DNA from: Ignavibacteriae bacterium HGW-Ignavibacteriae-4
GTDB taxonomy: Bacteria; Bacteroidota; Ignavibacteria; Kapaibacteriales; UBA2268
Direction: 5' to 3'
DNA length: 64,000 bases
NCBI GenBank assembly: GCA_002839765.1
Contig: PGYR01000007.1
Span: 46,149 to 110,148, forward strand
Part shown: positions 56,001 to 63,889 of the stretch, piece by piece
How positions within the stretch are numbered: position 1 is the stretch's first letter
How the letters are laid out: the number at the start of each line of letters is the position of its first letter
Position numbers and translations under genes: made by a program
Notes under the pieces: model-generated
Seen by the model: the letters and a program-made list of their open reading frames with translations, nothing else
What the model was told of the DNA's origin: nothing
The model's database searches: none

Positions 56001-59000
56001 TTCACGTCGAATAATGTTGGCTTTGAGCCAATCAAAGTTAGAGATTCCATAATTGTGGATAGAGGTAGTTACGAATCTGGAAATAGAGATTTCAGATTAT
56101 ATGGTAATTTCTCTCAATATACTAATGGACTATGGAAACCACTAACTGGTAACTTCCTTGTTGCTGGTGCTAATACTAAAACTTTCAGAGTTGGTAATGC
56201 AGCTGGACTATCTTTCTATAATCTAGATGTTACTGGTGGTGATATTACATTCAATATGCTTCCTACTGGTGGTACTAATACCCACATGTATGTAGAAAAC
56301 ACATTGAATTTATTAGACACAACTCTAATTAAAGTTAGAACTGATGATAGAAAAGTAATCGTCGGTAACGGTGCTAATGTCAATAGAACTGGTACTGGAT
56401 TCGTTGATGGTACGATGCAAAGATATTTTGCCTCTGGTATAGACTCTAAACAATTTGTAATTGGACTTAATGATATATATACTCCTGTTACTGTTACTAC
56501 TGACAATGGTGCTGGTGGTGTGGCTGGTGGATTCGATGCTATTGCTCTCGAACCAGTTCCTAACGAACCATTATGGGGTAATAGATTAGATCCAGCAAAG
56601 AGAATTGAAAGATTCTGGAAAATATCTAAAGGCGATTTAAACGTAGCTTTAGGTGCTAGAAAATTCGATACTAAATTCGAATTTCCTGCTACTGAACTTG
56701 CTGCTATTGATGAAACAAAAGCTGTTATTAGAAGAGAAACTTTGCTTCCTGCAACTTTCCCTATCTGGTATCAAAGACAAAAAACTGATTTGCAATGGAA
56801 CACAGGTAACGCAGATGTCGAGCTTTCTGCAGCTTCTCTTCTATGGGAAGATTATGGGAACTTCTATATTGGTGAGAAACCTCAAAGAACATTCTATAGT
56901 AATTCTGATGGACCTTGGACGGATAATGGATCATGGGCTATGGATATAGGTGGAACTATACTACCTCCAGGCGGTACTTATCCAAATAATGATCCTACTG
57001 AAATGGAAGATATCGTAATAGTAGATGATAGTGATATTATAGACTTAGATACAATTCCTCAAGTTGCGGCTTTGACTATCAAAGACAATTCTACTTTCGT
57101 AGTTGGTCTTGGTAATTATGTTGGTGGTAGTACTCCTGCTAGTACATTCGATTTGACAGGTGGTACTATTGACAATAAATCTGAATTTGGTATAGACTCT
57201 GACGATAATAAGAGTTGGACTAGATTCGACAACAAGACTATTGATACAGATATAAACTTTATATTCTCTGGAACAACTGACCAAATCTTTGGCGATGAGT
57301 TCCCGACTACAATACAATCTCTTACTATAGATAACTCGGGTCCTCCGGGTGATAATACTGTTGCTATTGGGGACAATGACTATACTATTACTGGCGATTT
57401 AGTTGTCACAGATGGTGACTTGCGTCACTCAGTTGATGGTAATAACCTAAACTTACAAGGAAATCTATCTACTACTGAACCTCTAGTTCTAAACGAAGAT
57501 ATAAATGGTAATCCTATTTGTTCTGATTTCACTCTACAAGGTAGCGGTGCTACAAATCAAGCATTGAACGGTCCGGGTACACTTACATTCTGTGATTTGA
57601 ATATGGATAGAGGTGCTGGTGCGGGGATTGGTGTATTGAATACTCCAGCTATTGTAACTGGTACAGTTAATCTATTAGTAGGTGCTAATACTAACCCACA
57701 AATATTTGAATTAGGAAATGGTGGTAATCTTAGTGTTACGAACTCTAATCCGAACGCAATTACTGGTGGTTCAGATGGCCCACTTAGATATATTAGAACT
57801 TCAAAAACTGGTGGCTCACTATGCCGTACAGTTACTACTAACGGTACTTACACTTGGCCAGTTGGTTCACTAGAAGGTGGCAATGATCTATATGCTCCTG
57901 CTACTATGACTACTGATGCTAGTGGTGCTGATGGTGACATTTGCTTAAAAACTAATGTAGGTTCTAATACGAACCCTCTTGGTGCTCATAATGAAGTATC
58001 TTCTGATGCTAGTGATTACATAGCTAGATATTGGGAAATAAATGGTGCCACTACTACTATAACAGGTCAATTCGTATTTAATTACAATGATTTAGATATA
58101 CGTGGTACTGAATCTGATTATGATAGAACTGGTAAATGGTCTGAACCGGGTGAAGGTACACCGGGTGCTTGGACTACTTATAGTACTGGTATCAATTTAG
58201 CTAATAATACTTTCTCAACTCCTGCTTCATTCAATCCGGCTGATATGCTTGGTGACTGGACTCTTGCAGAATTAATTGCTTTCAGAAGAATATTCTATAG
58301 TCGTATGACTGGTAATTGGACTAATCCAAATTCATGGACAGCAAACTCGACACATATTGGTCCGATATTCGCTGCTGGTATTTACCCGAATATTATACAA
58401 GATTCAGTAGTAATAGGTGGTGGTAATGCTGGTGTTAATGACCACGTTATTACTCTCGATGTTGCAGGTACTGTAGCAATCGGTGGTGTGGCCTTGGGTA
58501 CTAGCTCTGCTAATACTGGAACACTATTGACAGGTACAAATACTATAACTGGTGATCATTTCACTATGGGTGAATTATCTACTCTAGGTGTTGGTTCAGC
58601 TGATGGTATTACTTCTTTAGGAAACGCGACTGGTAATATACAAGCTTCTGTTGTTAGGACATTCGCAACTGCTCCACTGAGAACAAGCTTTATATATAAC
58701 GGAACTACAAATCAGGTAACTGGTAATGGACTTCCGCTAAACGTAGAAAATATAGCAGTGAATAATACTGGGATAGTCGCTAATAATACTGTTACGTTCC
58801 AATCTCCTGTTGCTGTTGAAGGAAACATGAGCGTTCAGAACGGTGTGGCTGATATTAATACACTAACTGCTACTTCTGATGGTACTGGTACTATGAGTAT
58901 CGATGCTAATGCTAAGCTGAGAATATCTGGAACTAATAATCTATTGACTTCTGTTAATAACTATGCTACATACGCATTAGACATTAATAGTATAGTAGAG

Positions 59001-59246
59001 TTCTACGGAACAGTACAGACAATATCTGATTTACCAGCTAACTTAGTTTCTGGACTTGGATATTGTATATTGAACAATTCGGGTGACAAGACTGTAAGTG
59101 CACCATTGCTAATAAGAAAAGATTTGACAATAATAAACGATGCTAACCTAAATAACCAAGTAGGTGTTAATTCGCTACAAGTGAACGGAAGCATAATAAA
59201 CGACGCAGAAATTACTAATCAAGGTATTATTGAAATCGGTCAATAG
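47001..59246 (+). CDS. Giant multi-module secreted surface protein (4081 residues)
   Basis: Signal peptide MIKNFTIFISILALLSYSAYS. The N-terminal part has strand-turn repeats (GNWTNNGTMIPNGGVTLFNS) known from autotransported and type IX surface proteins. Seven repeated cassettes follow, each marked by a FYSxxxGNWxxxxSWS line at about residues 334, 1028, 1514, 2141, 2847, 3297 and 3764. A YWxI/FWxI line lies before most of them, and a G(D)W/GE segment lies just upstream of each. A GEVED domain (DWNRDGDWVDAGE, about 1677-1827) interrupts the third cassette. No type IX C-terminal domain is visible; the end reads SIINDAEITNQGIIEIGQ, shared with the next gene's product. It is likely a beta-solenoid adhesin or scaffold. 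Confidence 0.85.
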   Translation: MIKNFTIFISILALLSYSAYSQAGLNVSGNGTLFISSNAKLRVNGDVLLGNSSQFTQSTGDSIVVTGNWTNNGTMIPNGGVTLFNSASNQTIGGSSESKFFDVSVSKTAGNILLTDDVYIDKNLRLLTNTLVDISDDTLTIGETGAIYTDNSTAVNFTNNRSIYTSLGINSGFLRKNISSAASLPYNFRFPLSTNGSPSSVYTYADVTLIAGKVTIGANAYIKVKPVTTEHPALQISNNALKKYWVIDQKNLTISSQGVNLLFRYNQSEVTTNEGNYQVLQYTPSYPDGTAQWFVNPGASNQVVDINADLIYSEQVSTIKGDWTAGIEEAAIATYYSRADGNYNDPNTWSKLGFGGAASTTIPTNPSDRARIKDNTVTVVANANKISNLKIEENSTIIFTGENYLAADSIIVKDEARLRITSAQGIDEGDTQGNLRSPKKSMSENVFYIYEGTDALQYSGNGLPASVRTLILNKAVPSRILEMNDFVNIKDSLVINDGILDIGSYSINGANANRTLTMRAGELRIRNSYPVNYSATYFTAGLINFFGSGATSVPTNATTPSVLQYNKLELSGNRSGNITFPSNGQIKIADSLKISNLDFSSTTYKFLTSGSTVVFNKNGGNQYIPIKPNSPADSASYLYFHNLILDSTGNKNLKDSGTPLYVVKSNLTIRNQATFNSNGFNLSVEGNWVNQDAGSIFVPGTNTVLMNSPVTASTTNITSRDTTQNPFYNLVITGKGIVRPLDELKIRNNIRIDSSSTLLHQATNITLSGNWLNYKGNYTTNNANLYLNGTVLQTITKPNADEEFDKLILRNPNGVNISAIGTTTESGLNLKGDATLESGNIITGNRRVTTLANVIRPGATPGHINGTQWRSIPTGPSTTLYEVGTALSYTPVNFTVDSTAGSAGFIAVKADTITGATSPITTGLLPANSLMSDTKNVRRQWTISKPTTSTFLLVDRTYTAQLNFIATNDLRNAADPNFFEARLWNGSAWVFPQRTGIPYFGSRTANSIKFFKTKQFGTFITGEPTNYSFYSIANSNWSTPASWSTERFGGIPTTIEPTIDANVYIGDSKRITLAANKTNNKFVNIDSTGIINFTANNSLLGTGEFRLNQYGKMEIEHFQGITAAPSVSGAVQMGTRNYNYTNHNKGIFEYKGTSAQFIGAGLPDNTFRLIMNKPSNSLTFNQPSKVILDSLYLKSGDFSYNTSFTIQGNLRRAAGVGFAYTSTPIIEFSGDSTQYINDEAVDSLRLYSVRLNKGSRNLILENDSPLDIVDQLNFQGSNNGIIYARKPGNYVIVRGTVNRTGLGHVNGELIKNIPAGDAAEVTFEVGDTLYYSPFFLDMRGGTGSTAGFLAMNAVPNDYPYMGDEIITTTNPPVYPGRIVHRYWRLSKPAWSAFVRGTRNFDIRSEYRNSEDWEQLDSYECADFAFNKYFDDTTRDTTEWESIWPSVGGICTDTRDMSRTPSFANSFGNGTAGNVFTDVNNITKPWGSTKTLSNNALLLGDFVLGNQNGKAQFITFYSRQSGNWTDANTWSTVSHLSPINVADTISPTINFRKFPLRQYDNVLIDSNHRVTLDASIGMGEYTQIGTPFRYLAKVGPNVVVKPKGILDLDIFELRGNSFKAEKGATVIIGSSFGANQISPAATRGLGNLKGYARAMEDSVNLVYTAEGLTPDNPNNGFPYYYNYCTINMGDNARYIRRVTVSQGATTLMNNNTGDSLINILSFHDYVAELTAGQSYTLEVEKEDNTNTRYLRAFIDWNRDGDWVDAGETIANQNFPNNSTTTTVNFTVPATTPEGTTQMRVIYRSNSTDATPCTSSNGEAEDYTIVVRNPNTNISQNMGNLVPNTINSLTIHSPRPTSQVNVSQVLNIVDSLKFTSGVLNANGNNITLNGDIISDTLNPFNQGAATLTLNKGKAQNIRGTKAVTLGAVTINKDSNDVFIKTNTTFAANTAVTSQTLIHVRDTDTLTFGNASTLTAGAGGFGLTRMIKVSGTPTLSGVVKKQFNNAAGNQSFTYPIGTDTLYNPGFVTINGVYTGIPELSVQLNNAKHPARLNDLILNKFWSVGQKNITSLNTSSFKFFYNIPADTNGNAPRYYAGLYKPSNEWEVNLGPTPTAYPDTIKATNTLYFVGDWTAGESSTYFKGRNYYSRVTGNWNLASNWSNVNHAGPPSSYSPGELSQSDTVFIDGHTIAFNIDTVTVDTITIGGAFGGVSTAGRGILNFAAAPLDKHMTIQKSLFLASDGRVQSAVQLGKVDTLSIYERLINNGTAANTAGIDLHNSINDFVVLNFKGSTDSYLEGTGVWEGLSEVNLNKTGGLSDTLFINSASLGAASSSFLDYGFNLKSGVLKHYNNYDFVAGNDGIGINMDQFTGIVVTNGRLISNETVNTDVDNTIEIFGGEFVVGDQVDENFIYQDNTLVHLKGGKMTVAGAFDGDFLGATLRLKIENNSELKVLEKGATDIGLVGLNVNAGSTLDMATGRIIIANAIPGANADYKVNATLGTGFTGGVVQIGDSASTLANSQIKVIGNSLGSTPIYDMHVVGNTISCLQTGASVDIANNLTIDNGATYNVSVNSLNVGGNITNYGLFDASNGNIADFRLLTLNGSGDQTIFNDDAPGMSLHNLTISKATGNVILSGSGNSNLQVHRNLEFATGNNAFINGSANQFASFVEVSPLGGTNPAIIRNGKGHIYGRLYRHFTSDATERLFVVGADTIDSYRPAQIKTVNNGNTAGLIGVAHYGKDHPDLDPGVMNTALNIQKYWNVNTNGFALGAGNTYEMNLDFLNPADIRNSANTNFFEQFMYDPACPAPPGACPPGTGTWTELPAIAKTATSIRTKQVNFYGDVVVGEPSGITFYSIANGNWRLASSWSTAGYGGAAASRFPNLTSDIVRIGDNKRITMPDGILHDPVRAVIVEKYLGNPGELYILGNTGSVKASSFRIDDDCTLAFSNVGGITDNATQGAIQTNTKTFGVANLIFKAIGASMVSGKGFPDTLASVKVDLTDPLESVFTSNNVGFEPIKVRDSIIVDRGSYESGNRDFRLYGNFSQYTNGLWKPLTGNFLVAGANTKTFRVGNAAGLSFYNLDVTGGDITFNMLPTGGTNTHMYVENTLNLLDTTLIKVRTDDRKVIVGNGANVNRTGTGFVDGTMQRYFASGIDSKQFVIGLNDIYTPVTVTTDNGAGGVAGGFDAIALEPVPNEPLWGNRLDPAKRIERFWKISKGDLNVALGARKFDTKFEFPATELAAIDETKAVIRRETLLPATFPIWYQRQKTDLQWNTGNADVELSAASLLWEDYGNFYIGEKPQRTFYSNSDGPWTDNGSWAMDIGGTILPPGGTYPNNDPTEMEDIVIVDDSDIIDLDTIPQVAALTIKDNSTFVVGLGNYVGGSTPASTFDLTGGTIDNKSEFGIDSDDNKSWTRFDNKTIDTDINFIFSGTTDQIFGDEFPTTIQSLTIDNSGPPGDNTVAIGDNDYTITGDLVVTDGDLRHSVDGNNLNLQGNLSTTEPLVLNEDINGNPICSDFTLQGSGATNQALNGPGTLTFCDLNMDRGAGAGIGVLNTPAIVTGTVNLLVGANTNPQIFELGNGGNLSVTNSNPNAITGGSDGPLRYIRTSKTGGSLCRTVTTNGTYTWPVGSLEGGNDLYAPATMTTDASGADGDICLKTNVGSNTNPLGAHNEVSSDASDYIARYWEINGATTTITGQFVFNYNDLDIRGTESDYDRTGKWSEPGEGTPGAWTTYSTGINLANNTFSTPASFNPADMLGDWTLAELIAFRRIFYSRMTGNWTNPNSWTANSTHIGPIFAAGIYPNIIQDSVVIGGGNAGVNDHVITLDVAGTVAIGGVALGTSSANTGTLLTGTNTITGDHFTMGELSTLGVGSADGITSLGNATGNIQASVVRTFATAPLRTSFIYNGTTNQVTGNGLPLNVENIAVNNTGIVANNTVTFQSPVAVEGNMSVQNGVADINTLTATSDGTGTMSIDANAKLRISGTNNLLTSVNNYATYALDINSIVEFYGTVQTISDLPANLVSGLGYCILNNSGDKTVSAPLLIRKDLTIINDANLNNQVGVNSLQVNGSIINDAEITNQGIIEIGQ
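47998..58365 (+). repeat. Seven-fold FYS-GNW-SW coding modules in the giant gene
   Basis: Cassette starts (bases): about 47998, 50083, 51540, 53418, 55539, 56890 and 58290. Spacing is about 450-706 residues. A related line (IWYSVNPGRWSNPATWDEG) occurs at 61042 in the next gene. The nucleotide sequences differ strongly, so the repeat is recognisable only in protein. Confidence 0.8.
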
Positions 59247-59348
59247 AATTTCAGTAGTAATACTTATTGATAAAAAATATGAAATACAATAAATTAGTAT
59301 TAATAATAGAATTACATTTAATTTTTAACAATTCCTTTGGAGGGAATC

Positions 59349-61523
59349 ATGAATAAATTCATTACAAAACAAGGTTCAAGACTTGCTGCTTTAGCTGCAG
59401 GGATTGTCCTATTTTCTTTCACTGCTACTGCACAAGATCTAATAAACAGTAAGAAAGTGAACAATGCTGGTGGAACTATTAAGTTCAAATCTAATGCTGG
59501 TACATTTCAGAACTCAGCTGCTATTGGTATGATTACTAATACTGGTGTAATTGAAATGTTAGGTACTGATAACACATTTACAGGTACTAATACTCTTTCT
59601 TCATCTGTTGCACTTCGTGTACCAGGTCAAGTAAGCTATGCATCACCTGCTGCAGCACAAAACGTATTCCCAGGTTACTATACTGACTTAGACATGAAAG
59701 ATGCTGGAGTTAAAAACTTTAATGCTGCTAATGTATTTATCGGTCAAAACTATACTACTGCTGGTGGTAATAGAAACTATGGTACTTCACTAATCACTTA
59801 TGATGGTGCTGTAGCTCAATCAATTGCTGCTGAAAATACAGGGAACGGTACAGGTTATAATAACCTAGATTTTACAAACGCTGGTCTTAAAACTTTATCT
59901 TCGGGTGCTGCTTTAGTTACTGGAACTACAGGTATTGATGTTTCGGCTACTGGTGGTGTTTCAATTATTGGTGCTACTGCGGCTTTAACTTCTACTGGTA
60001 TCTTCACACAAGATCCTTTAGCTGGTGATTTTTCTTTGAGTACTGGTGGAACAGCTACATTATTAGCTGATGGTAACTTAATACAAGCTACTACTCAGGT
60101 TAACAATGGTACTCTTCACTTAGGTGACGGTACTAACCCTACTAATACAACAATAACTAATGGTGGTTCTTTAAACTTAGCTGATGATGCTAATGCTTTA
60201 TTAGATGTAACTGGCTCAACTAATTTGAATGTAGATGGTGGGTTTACTAACTTATTCCAAGCACGTTCTAACATGAACTTTGATAATACTTCATTAGTTG
60301 ATTATCAAGATGGCGCAACAAGTATTGTAACAACTATTCCTGGTAGTCCTTATGGTAAATTTGAAATTTCTAAATCAAATGGTCCAATTAACGCTACTAA
60401 TAATGGTGGTGCTGTAAACGATTTAGAAATCAATACTTCATTCGCTATGAGCGGTGGTAGTGGTAATAATCTTGATATGTTAAACTCTACTGGTGGTAAA
60501 GTTAACTTGACTAGTGGTACTGCTGGTAATGTAACTTATGCTGGTAACGAAGAAGTAGTTGGTGAATTCAGAAGAACTCACGCAGCTGTTGCTGGTGTTG
60601 ATTATGTATTTAATAACGCAGCGACTGTTGTTAACTTTACAACTGCTCCAGCTGCGGGTAATTACTTTGCAGTAATTGCTAATCCAAACGGTACTACTGC
60701 TTCTTATGACCCAACAAGAGATGTTGAAAGAGATATTAACATTGAGTATGACTATACTGCATGGGTAGCTGATGTAACTGCTGGTTATCAAGCTTCTGAC
60801 ATTCCTGCAACATGGACTGCAGGTTTTACTGAAGCTCAATTGAGATTTAGAGAAGGTGACGCGATTCCTGCTGATGAGAAAGTTTCTACTGGTAACACTT
60901 ATACAAGAGTTGCTTCTGGTGCTGGTTCATTAGGTTCTGTTAAATTACCAGGTATCACACCTACAGCGGCAGCTGTTGATGGTCTTGCTGATGGAAGTTT
61001 CTTATCTGGAAATGATTTAATCTTAAGAGCTGGTCCGGCTATCTGGTACTCAGTTAATCCAGGTCGTTGGTCAAATCCTGCAACATGGGATGAAGGTACA
61101 GAGCCTCCAACTGATGCTGAAGTTGTTATCCGTCACAACGTACACGCTGGTTTCATAAGAGCTGATGGTTATCCAGTAGATGAAGCAACTCCAGGTGCAA
61201 TGGCAACTAAGATTACTATCCAAACTCCAACAGGTCCTGATTTCTTAACTCCAACGTTAATGATTGGTTCTTCTGATATAGTTGGTACATTTGCAACTAG
61301 TACAGTTCCAGTAGCAGGTATTACTAATCCTGGTCGTATCATTGTAGAAAATGTAGTTACTGAAGTTCCAGTCCCAGGTGGTTATGCTGCTGAAGATACA
61401 GGTGCTCTAACTAATTTCGTAGCTGGTTTAGTAGTTTTCGGTGGTGCTGAAATCACTGCTTCTGAAAGCTTAATAAACGATGGTTGTTTGAATATTGGTG
61501 GTACTTTAGGTATCGGTCAATAA
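59349..61523 (+). CDS. Secreted surface protein with strong ribosome-binding site (724 residues)
   Basis: I use the ATG at 59349: it follows a perfect TTGGAGGGAATC site and starts a signal peptide (LAALAAGIVLFSFTATA, cleavage before QDLIN); the longer frame begins in that site. The mature protein is Thr/Gly/Asn/Ala-rich with solenoid-like strand repeats (VNNAGGTIKFKSNAG, VINTGVIEMLG-like). Residues 400-540 share the module xxxGEFRRTHAAVAG...NNAATVVNF with the next gene's product. Near 565 it has one FYS-GRW-TW line. The C-terminus SLINDGCLNIGGTLGIGQ matches the giant's end. The strong site and codon bias to GGT/ACT/GCT suggest high expression, so it may be a main structural component. Confidence 0.82.
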   Translation: MNKFITKQGSRLAALAAGIVLFSFTATAQDLINSKKVNNAGGTIKFKSNAGTFQNSAAIGMITNTGVIEMLGTDNTFTGTNTLSSSVALRVPGQVSYASPAAAQNVFPGYYTDLDMKDAGVKNFNAANVFIGQNYTTAGGNRNYGTSLITYDGAVAQSIAAENTGNGTGYNNLDFTNAGLKTLSSGAALVTGTTGIDVSATGGVSIIGATAALTSTGIFTQDPLAGDFSLSTGGTATLLADGNLIQATTQVNNGTLHLGDGTNPTNTTITNGGSLNLADDANALLDVTGSTNLNVDGGFTNLFQARSNMNFDNTSLVDYQDGATSIVTTIPGSPYGKFEISKSNGPINATNNGGAVNDLEINTSFAMSGGSGNNLDMLNSTGGKVNLTSGTAGNVTYAGNEEVVGEFRRTHAAVAGVDYVFNNAATVVNFTTAPAAGNYFAVIANPNGTTASYDPTRDVERDINIEYDYTAWVADVTAGYQASDIPATWTAGFTEAQLRFREGDAIPADEKVSTGNTYTRVASGAGSLGSVKLPGITPTAAAVDGLADGSFLSGNDLILRAGPAIWYSVNPGRWSNPATWDEGTEPPTDAEVVIRHNVHAGFIRADGYPVDEATPGAMATKITIQTPTGPDFLTPTLMIGSSDIVGTFATSTVPVAGITNPGRIIVENVVTEVPVPGGYAAEDTGALTNFVAGLVVFGGAEITASESLINDGCLNIGGTLGIGQ

Positions 61524-61535
61524 TATAATTTAGAT

Positions 61536-61575
61536 TTTTGGAAGGTCTGGCTTTCAGACCTTCCAAAATCTTTTT
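61536..61575 (+). terminator. Strong terminator after the 724-residue protein gene
   Basis: A perfect 14-bp stem (TTTTGGAAGGTCTG / CAGACCTTCCAAAA), 5-base loop, T-rich end. It separates the gene from the next and lies inside the false N-terminal extension of that frame. Confidence 0.93.
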
Positions 61576-61606
61576 ATTAAAATTTTATAAAATAACTACA
61601 ACTTCA

Positions 61607-63889
61607 ATGAAAAAAATAATCTACATAATCTTATTTGCTTTAGCTGTACCTTTCAGTTCTGTGCTTGCTCAGAAAGGACTGATTAATAACGGTACCGGTA
61701 AAATAAATAATCAAGGTAAGATTATTATACGTCAAAATACTCTTGATAATAAAGTTGGTGGTAAAATAGACAATGCTGCTAATGCTGAAATTGAAATTGA
61801 AGAAGTTGCAAATCTTATTTCTGATGGTAGTATAAATAATCAGGGATTAATTCAAGCATTTGGTCCACTTACTAGAATTTCTCAACTTTCAATAGACGGT
61901 ACAGTGATAGTAGATAGTGACAAAGACCTCAGATATTTACCTCAAATAAGTTATAATAATTTTCTACTTAAAGGTAAAGGTAAAAAATTATTAGGTACTG
62001 ATAATACTATACTTGAAACAAGAAACTATTTCTTCTCAGGAGATGCAACTCCAATAGAGTGGAATAGAAATCTATTAGGTATAGAAATACACGCTCTAAA
62101 TGAAACAGAACATAATGGTACTATAAACCCAGCATCACTTCACGGTAAATATATAATGATGGGAACTGCGGCTCAGAATGTATCTGGCAGTGGTAGATTT
62201 ACTAATCTAGAGTTGGATAACTCAGCTGGTGCTGATGTAGTCAATAAAACTGGTAGTACTCCTAATGGTTTCCAAGTAGCTCGCGAATTAAGATTAACGT
62301 CTGGTGTGTTACGTAACTCAGTTGACGCTAATTTTAAAATGGCAGATTCATCTACTATCGTTCGTAACTTTGGTGGTTCACTATCTAACGAACCTATATT
62401 CGAAGGTAGAGTTGACGTACAGTATATTGGAACGGGGCAGATGCTGACTGGGGGAGAGATACCTACATCGGTTGACCCACTACAAGAACTATTAGTAGAG
62501 AATGGTGGTGGTATAATCCTGAGTAAAGATGCAACCGCTAATAAGAGAATACTAGTAGGCGATAATATAAAAGCTTACGAAGTAGATGGTGCAGACCAAA
62601 TCACTTCAGAGCATACATTAACTTACACAGCAAATAATGACCCAGAATTCAATGGCGATACTGAAATAGAAGGTAAGTTCAAAAGAACTAATCTATCTTA
62701 TGATGGCACTAATAATCTATTCAATAATAGAACTACTTTTGCTTCATTCAGTGACCCAACTAATCCTGATGGCATTTCGACATTAACATTTGATGTTAAG
62801 CCAGGGCGTCGCTGGTCTATCAACCCTCGTTTGGGTGATAAGAAAGTACAACGTACTTACGCATTTTTCGCTCAAAACGATCAAGGTGATGATTTAGCAT
62901 CAGCTCAAGCGTTGAATGTAGGTTACTCATGGAAACATGACGCAGCAGATCAAGGCAATATAAAAAATCATGAAACACCAGCTGAATTGATGGTGAAAAT
63001 AGAACAATTAGTTCTTCAAAAATGGAACTCTACAGCAAATGTTTGGGAAAATAACCAAACATCTACTATTCCAAATCAAGACGGTGCTTGGTTAACAGCA
63101 CAAGCTGTACTTAATAGCTTTGGCGACCACGCTGTTGGACTATCTGCAGAAGATTATTTATACTTACTTGCTAAAGTATTAATGGAAGGTCCATTCAGAG
63201 GAACTGAAATGGGAACAGAGTTGGTAGAAAAAGGTTTAGTACCTAAATCTCCACCGGATATGTACCCTTATAATCTTGACCCTAACAAGGACTTGCACGT
63301 AGTAGATCAATTGCCGCCAGATGTGGTAGATTGGATAGTGCTTGAATTCCGTGATAAAGCATTCGAACCTAACAACAGACACTTTAGAACTTGTTTCTTG
63401 AGAAAAGATGGTAAGATAGTAGATAAAGACGGGAGTTCTCCTGTACGTTTATCTAGACTTTCAACTAATAATTTGGATACAACAGGCGGTTACTATTGGA
63501 TAGCAATCCGACACCGAAGTCACTTGACTATTATGTCTAAAGATTCATTATATATCGGTCCTGCTGACAATGCAATTGAATATGATTTTTCTAATCCATT
63601 ATTATTGATGGGTGGGTCTGCTAGACCTATCGGTTTCACAGAAACTGGACGAGTTGAATACGGAATGACGGCAGGTAACTATCCTAATCCGGCACTTACA
63701 GTTCAAGAGCTGATGCTAGGTGGAGATGGTATAGATGATATTAAATTTGAAGATTACAATAAGTCTTGGGAATCCTTCAATCTGATAAATCGATATTTGA
63801 ATGAAGATTTCAATATGGATGGTATAATCACAACTCGTGATTATAATAAGAGCTGGAATAATAGAGACCAAATTAGCCCTATAAAATAA
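61607..63889 (+). CDS. Secreted surface protein with dockerin-like C-terminus (760 residues)
   Basis: The start is ATG 61607 because MKKIIYIILFALAVPFSSVLA is a signal peptide; the longer frame starts within the terminator. The mature N-terminus (KGLINNGTGKINNQGKIIIRQ) carries the same I-N-N-x-G solenoid pattern as the C-termini of the two preceding proteins. The core has a module shared with the previous protein (GKFKRTNLSYDGTNNLFNN). The C-terminal half is different, ending in two dockerin/EF-hand-like lines with DYNKSW, the second DFNMDGIITTRDYNKSWNNR at about 734-753. Such ends bind calcium and can dock other proteins. The stop overlaps the next gene's ATG (TAATG). Confidence 0.8.
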   Translation: MKKIIYIILFALAVPFSSVLAQKGLINNGTGKINNQGKIIIRQNTLDNKVGGKIDNAANAEIEIEEVANLISDGSINNQGLIQAFGPLTRISQLSIDGTVIVDSDKDLRYLPQISYNNFLLKGKGKKLLGTDNTILETRNYFFSGDATPIEWNRNLLGIEIHALNETEHNGTINPASLHGKYIMMGTAAQNVSGSGRFTNLELDNSAGADVVNKTGSTPNGFQVARELRLTSGVLRNSVDANFKMADSSTIVRNFGGSLSNEPIFEGRVDVQYIGTGQMLTGGEIPTSVDPLQELLVENGGGIILSKDATANKRILVGDNIKAYEVDGADQITSEHTLTYTANNDPEFNGDTEIEGKFKRTNLSYDGTNNLFNNRTTFASFSDPTNPDGISTLTFDVKPGRRWSINPRLGDKKVQRTYAFFAQNDQGDDLASAQALNVGYSWKHDAADQGNIKNHETPAELMVKIEQLVLQKWNSTANVWENNQTSTIPNQDGAWLTAQAVLNSFGDHAVGLSAEDYLYLLAKVLMEGPFRGTEMGTELVEKGLVPKSPPDMYPYNLDPNKDLHVVDQLPPDVVDWIVLEFRDKAFEPNNRHFRTCFLRKDGKIVDKDGSSPVRLSRLSTNNLDTTGGYYWIAIRHRSHLTIMSKDSLYIGPADNAIEYDFSNPLLLMGGSARPIGFTETGRVEYGMTAGNYPNPALTVQELMLGGDGIDDIKFEDYNKSWESFNLINRYLNEDFNMDGIITTRDYNKSWNNRDQISPIK

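Noticed and set aside
47001-59246. CRISPR-like repetition in the giant gene
   Set aside because: Repeated units are hundreds of residues apart, differ in DNA, and no short regular direct repeats with equal spacers are visible.
60480-60839. Minus-strand frame of 119 codons rich in Ser/Cys/Tyr
   Set aside because: Antisense to the 724-residue surface protein; the odd composition arises from its GGT/ACT codons.
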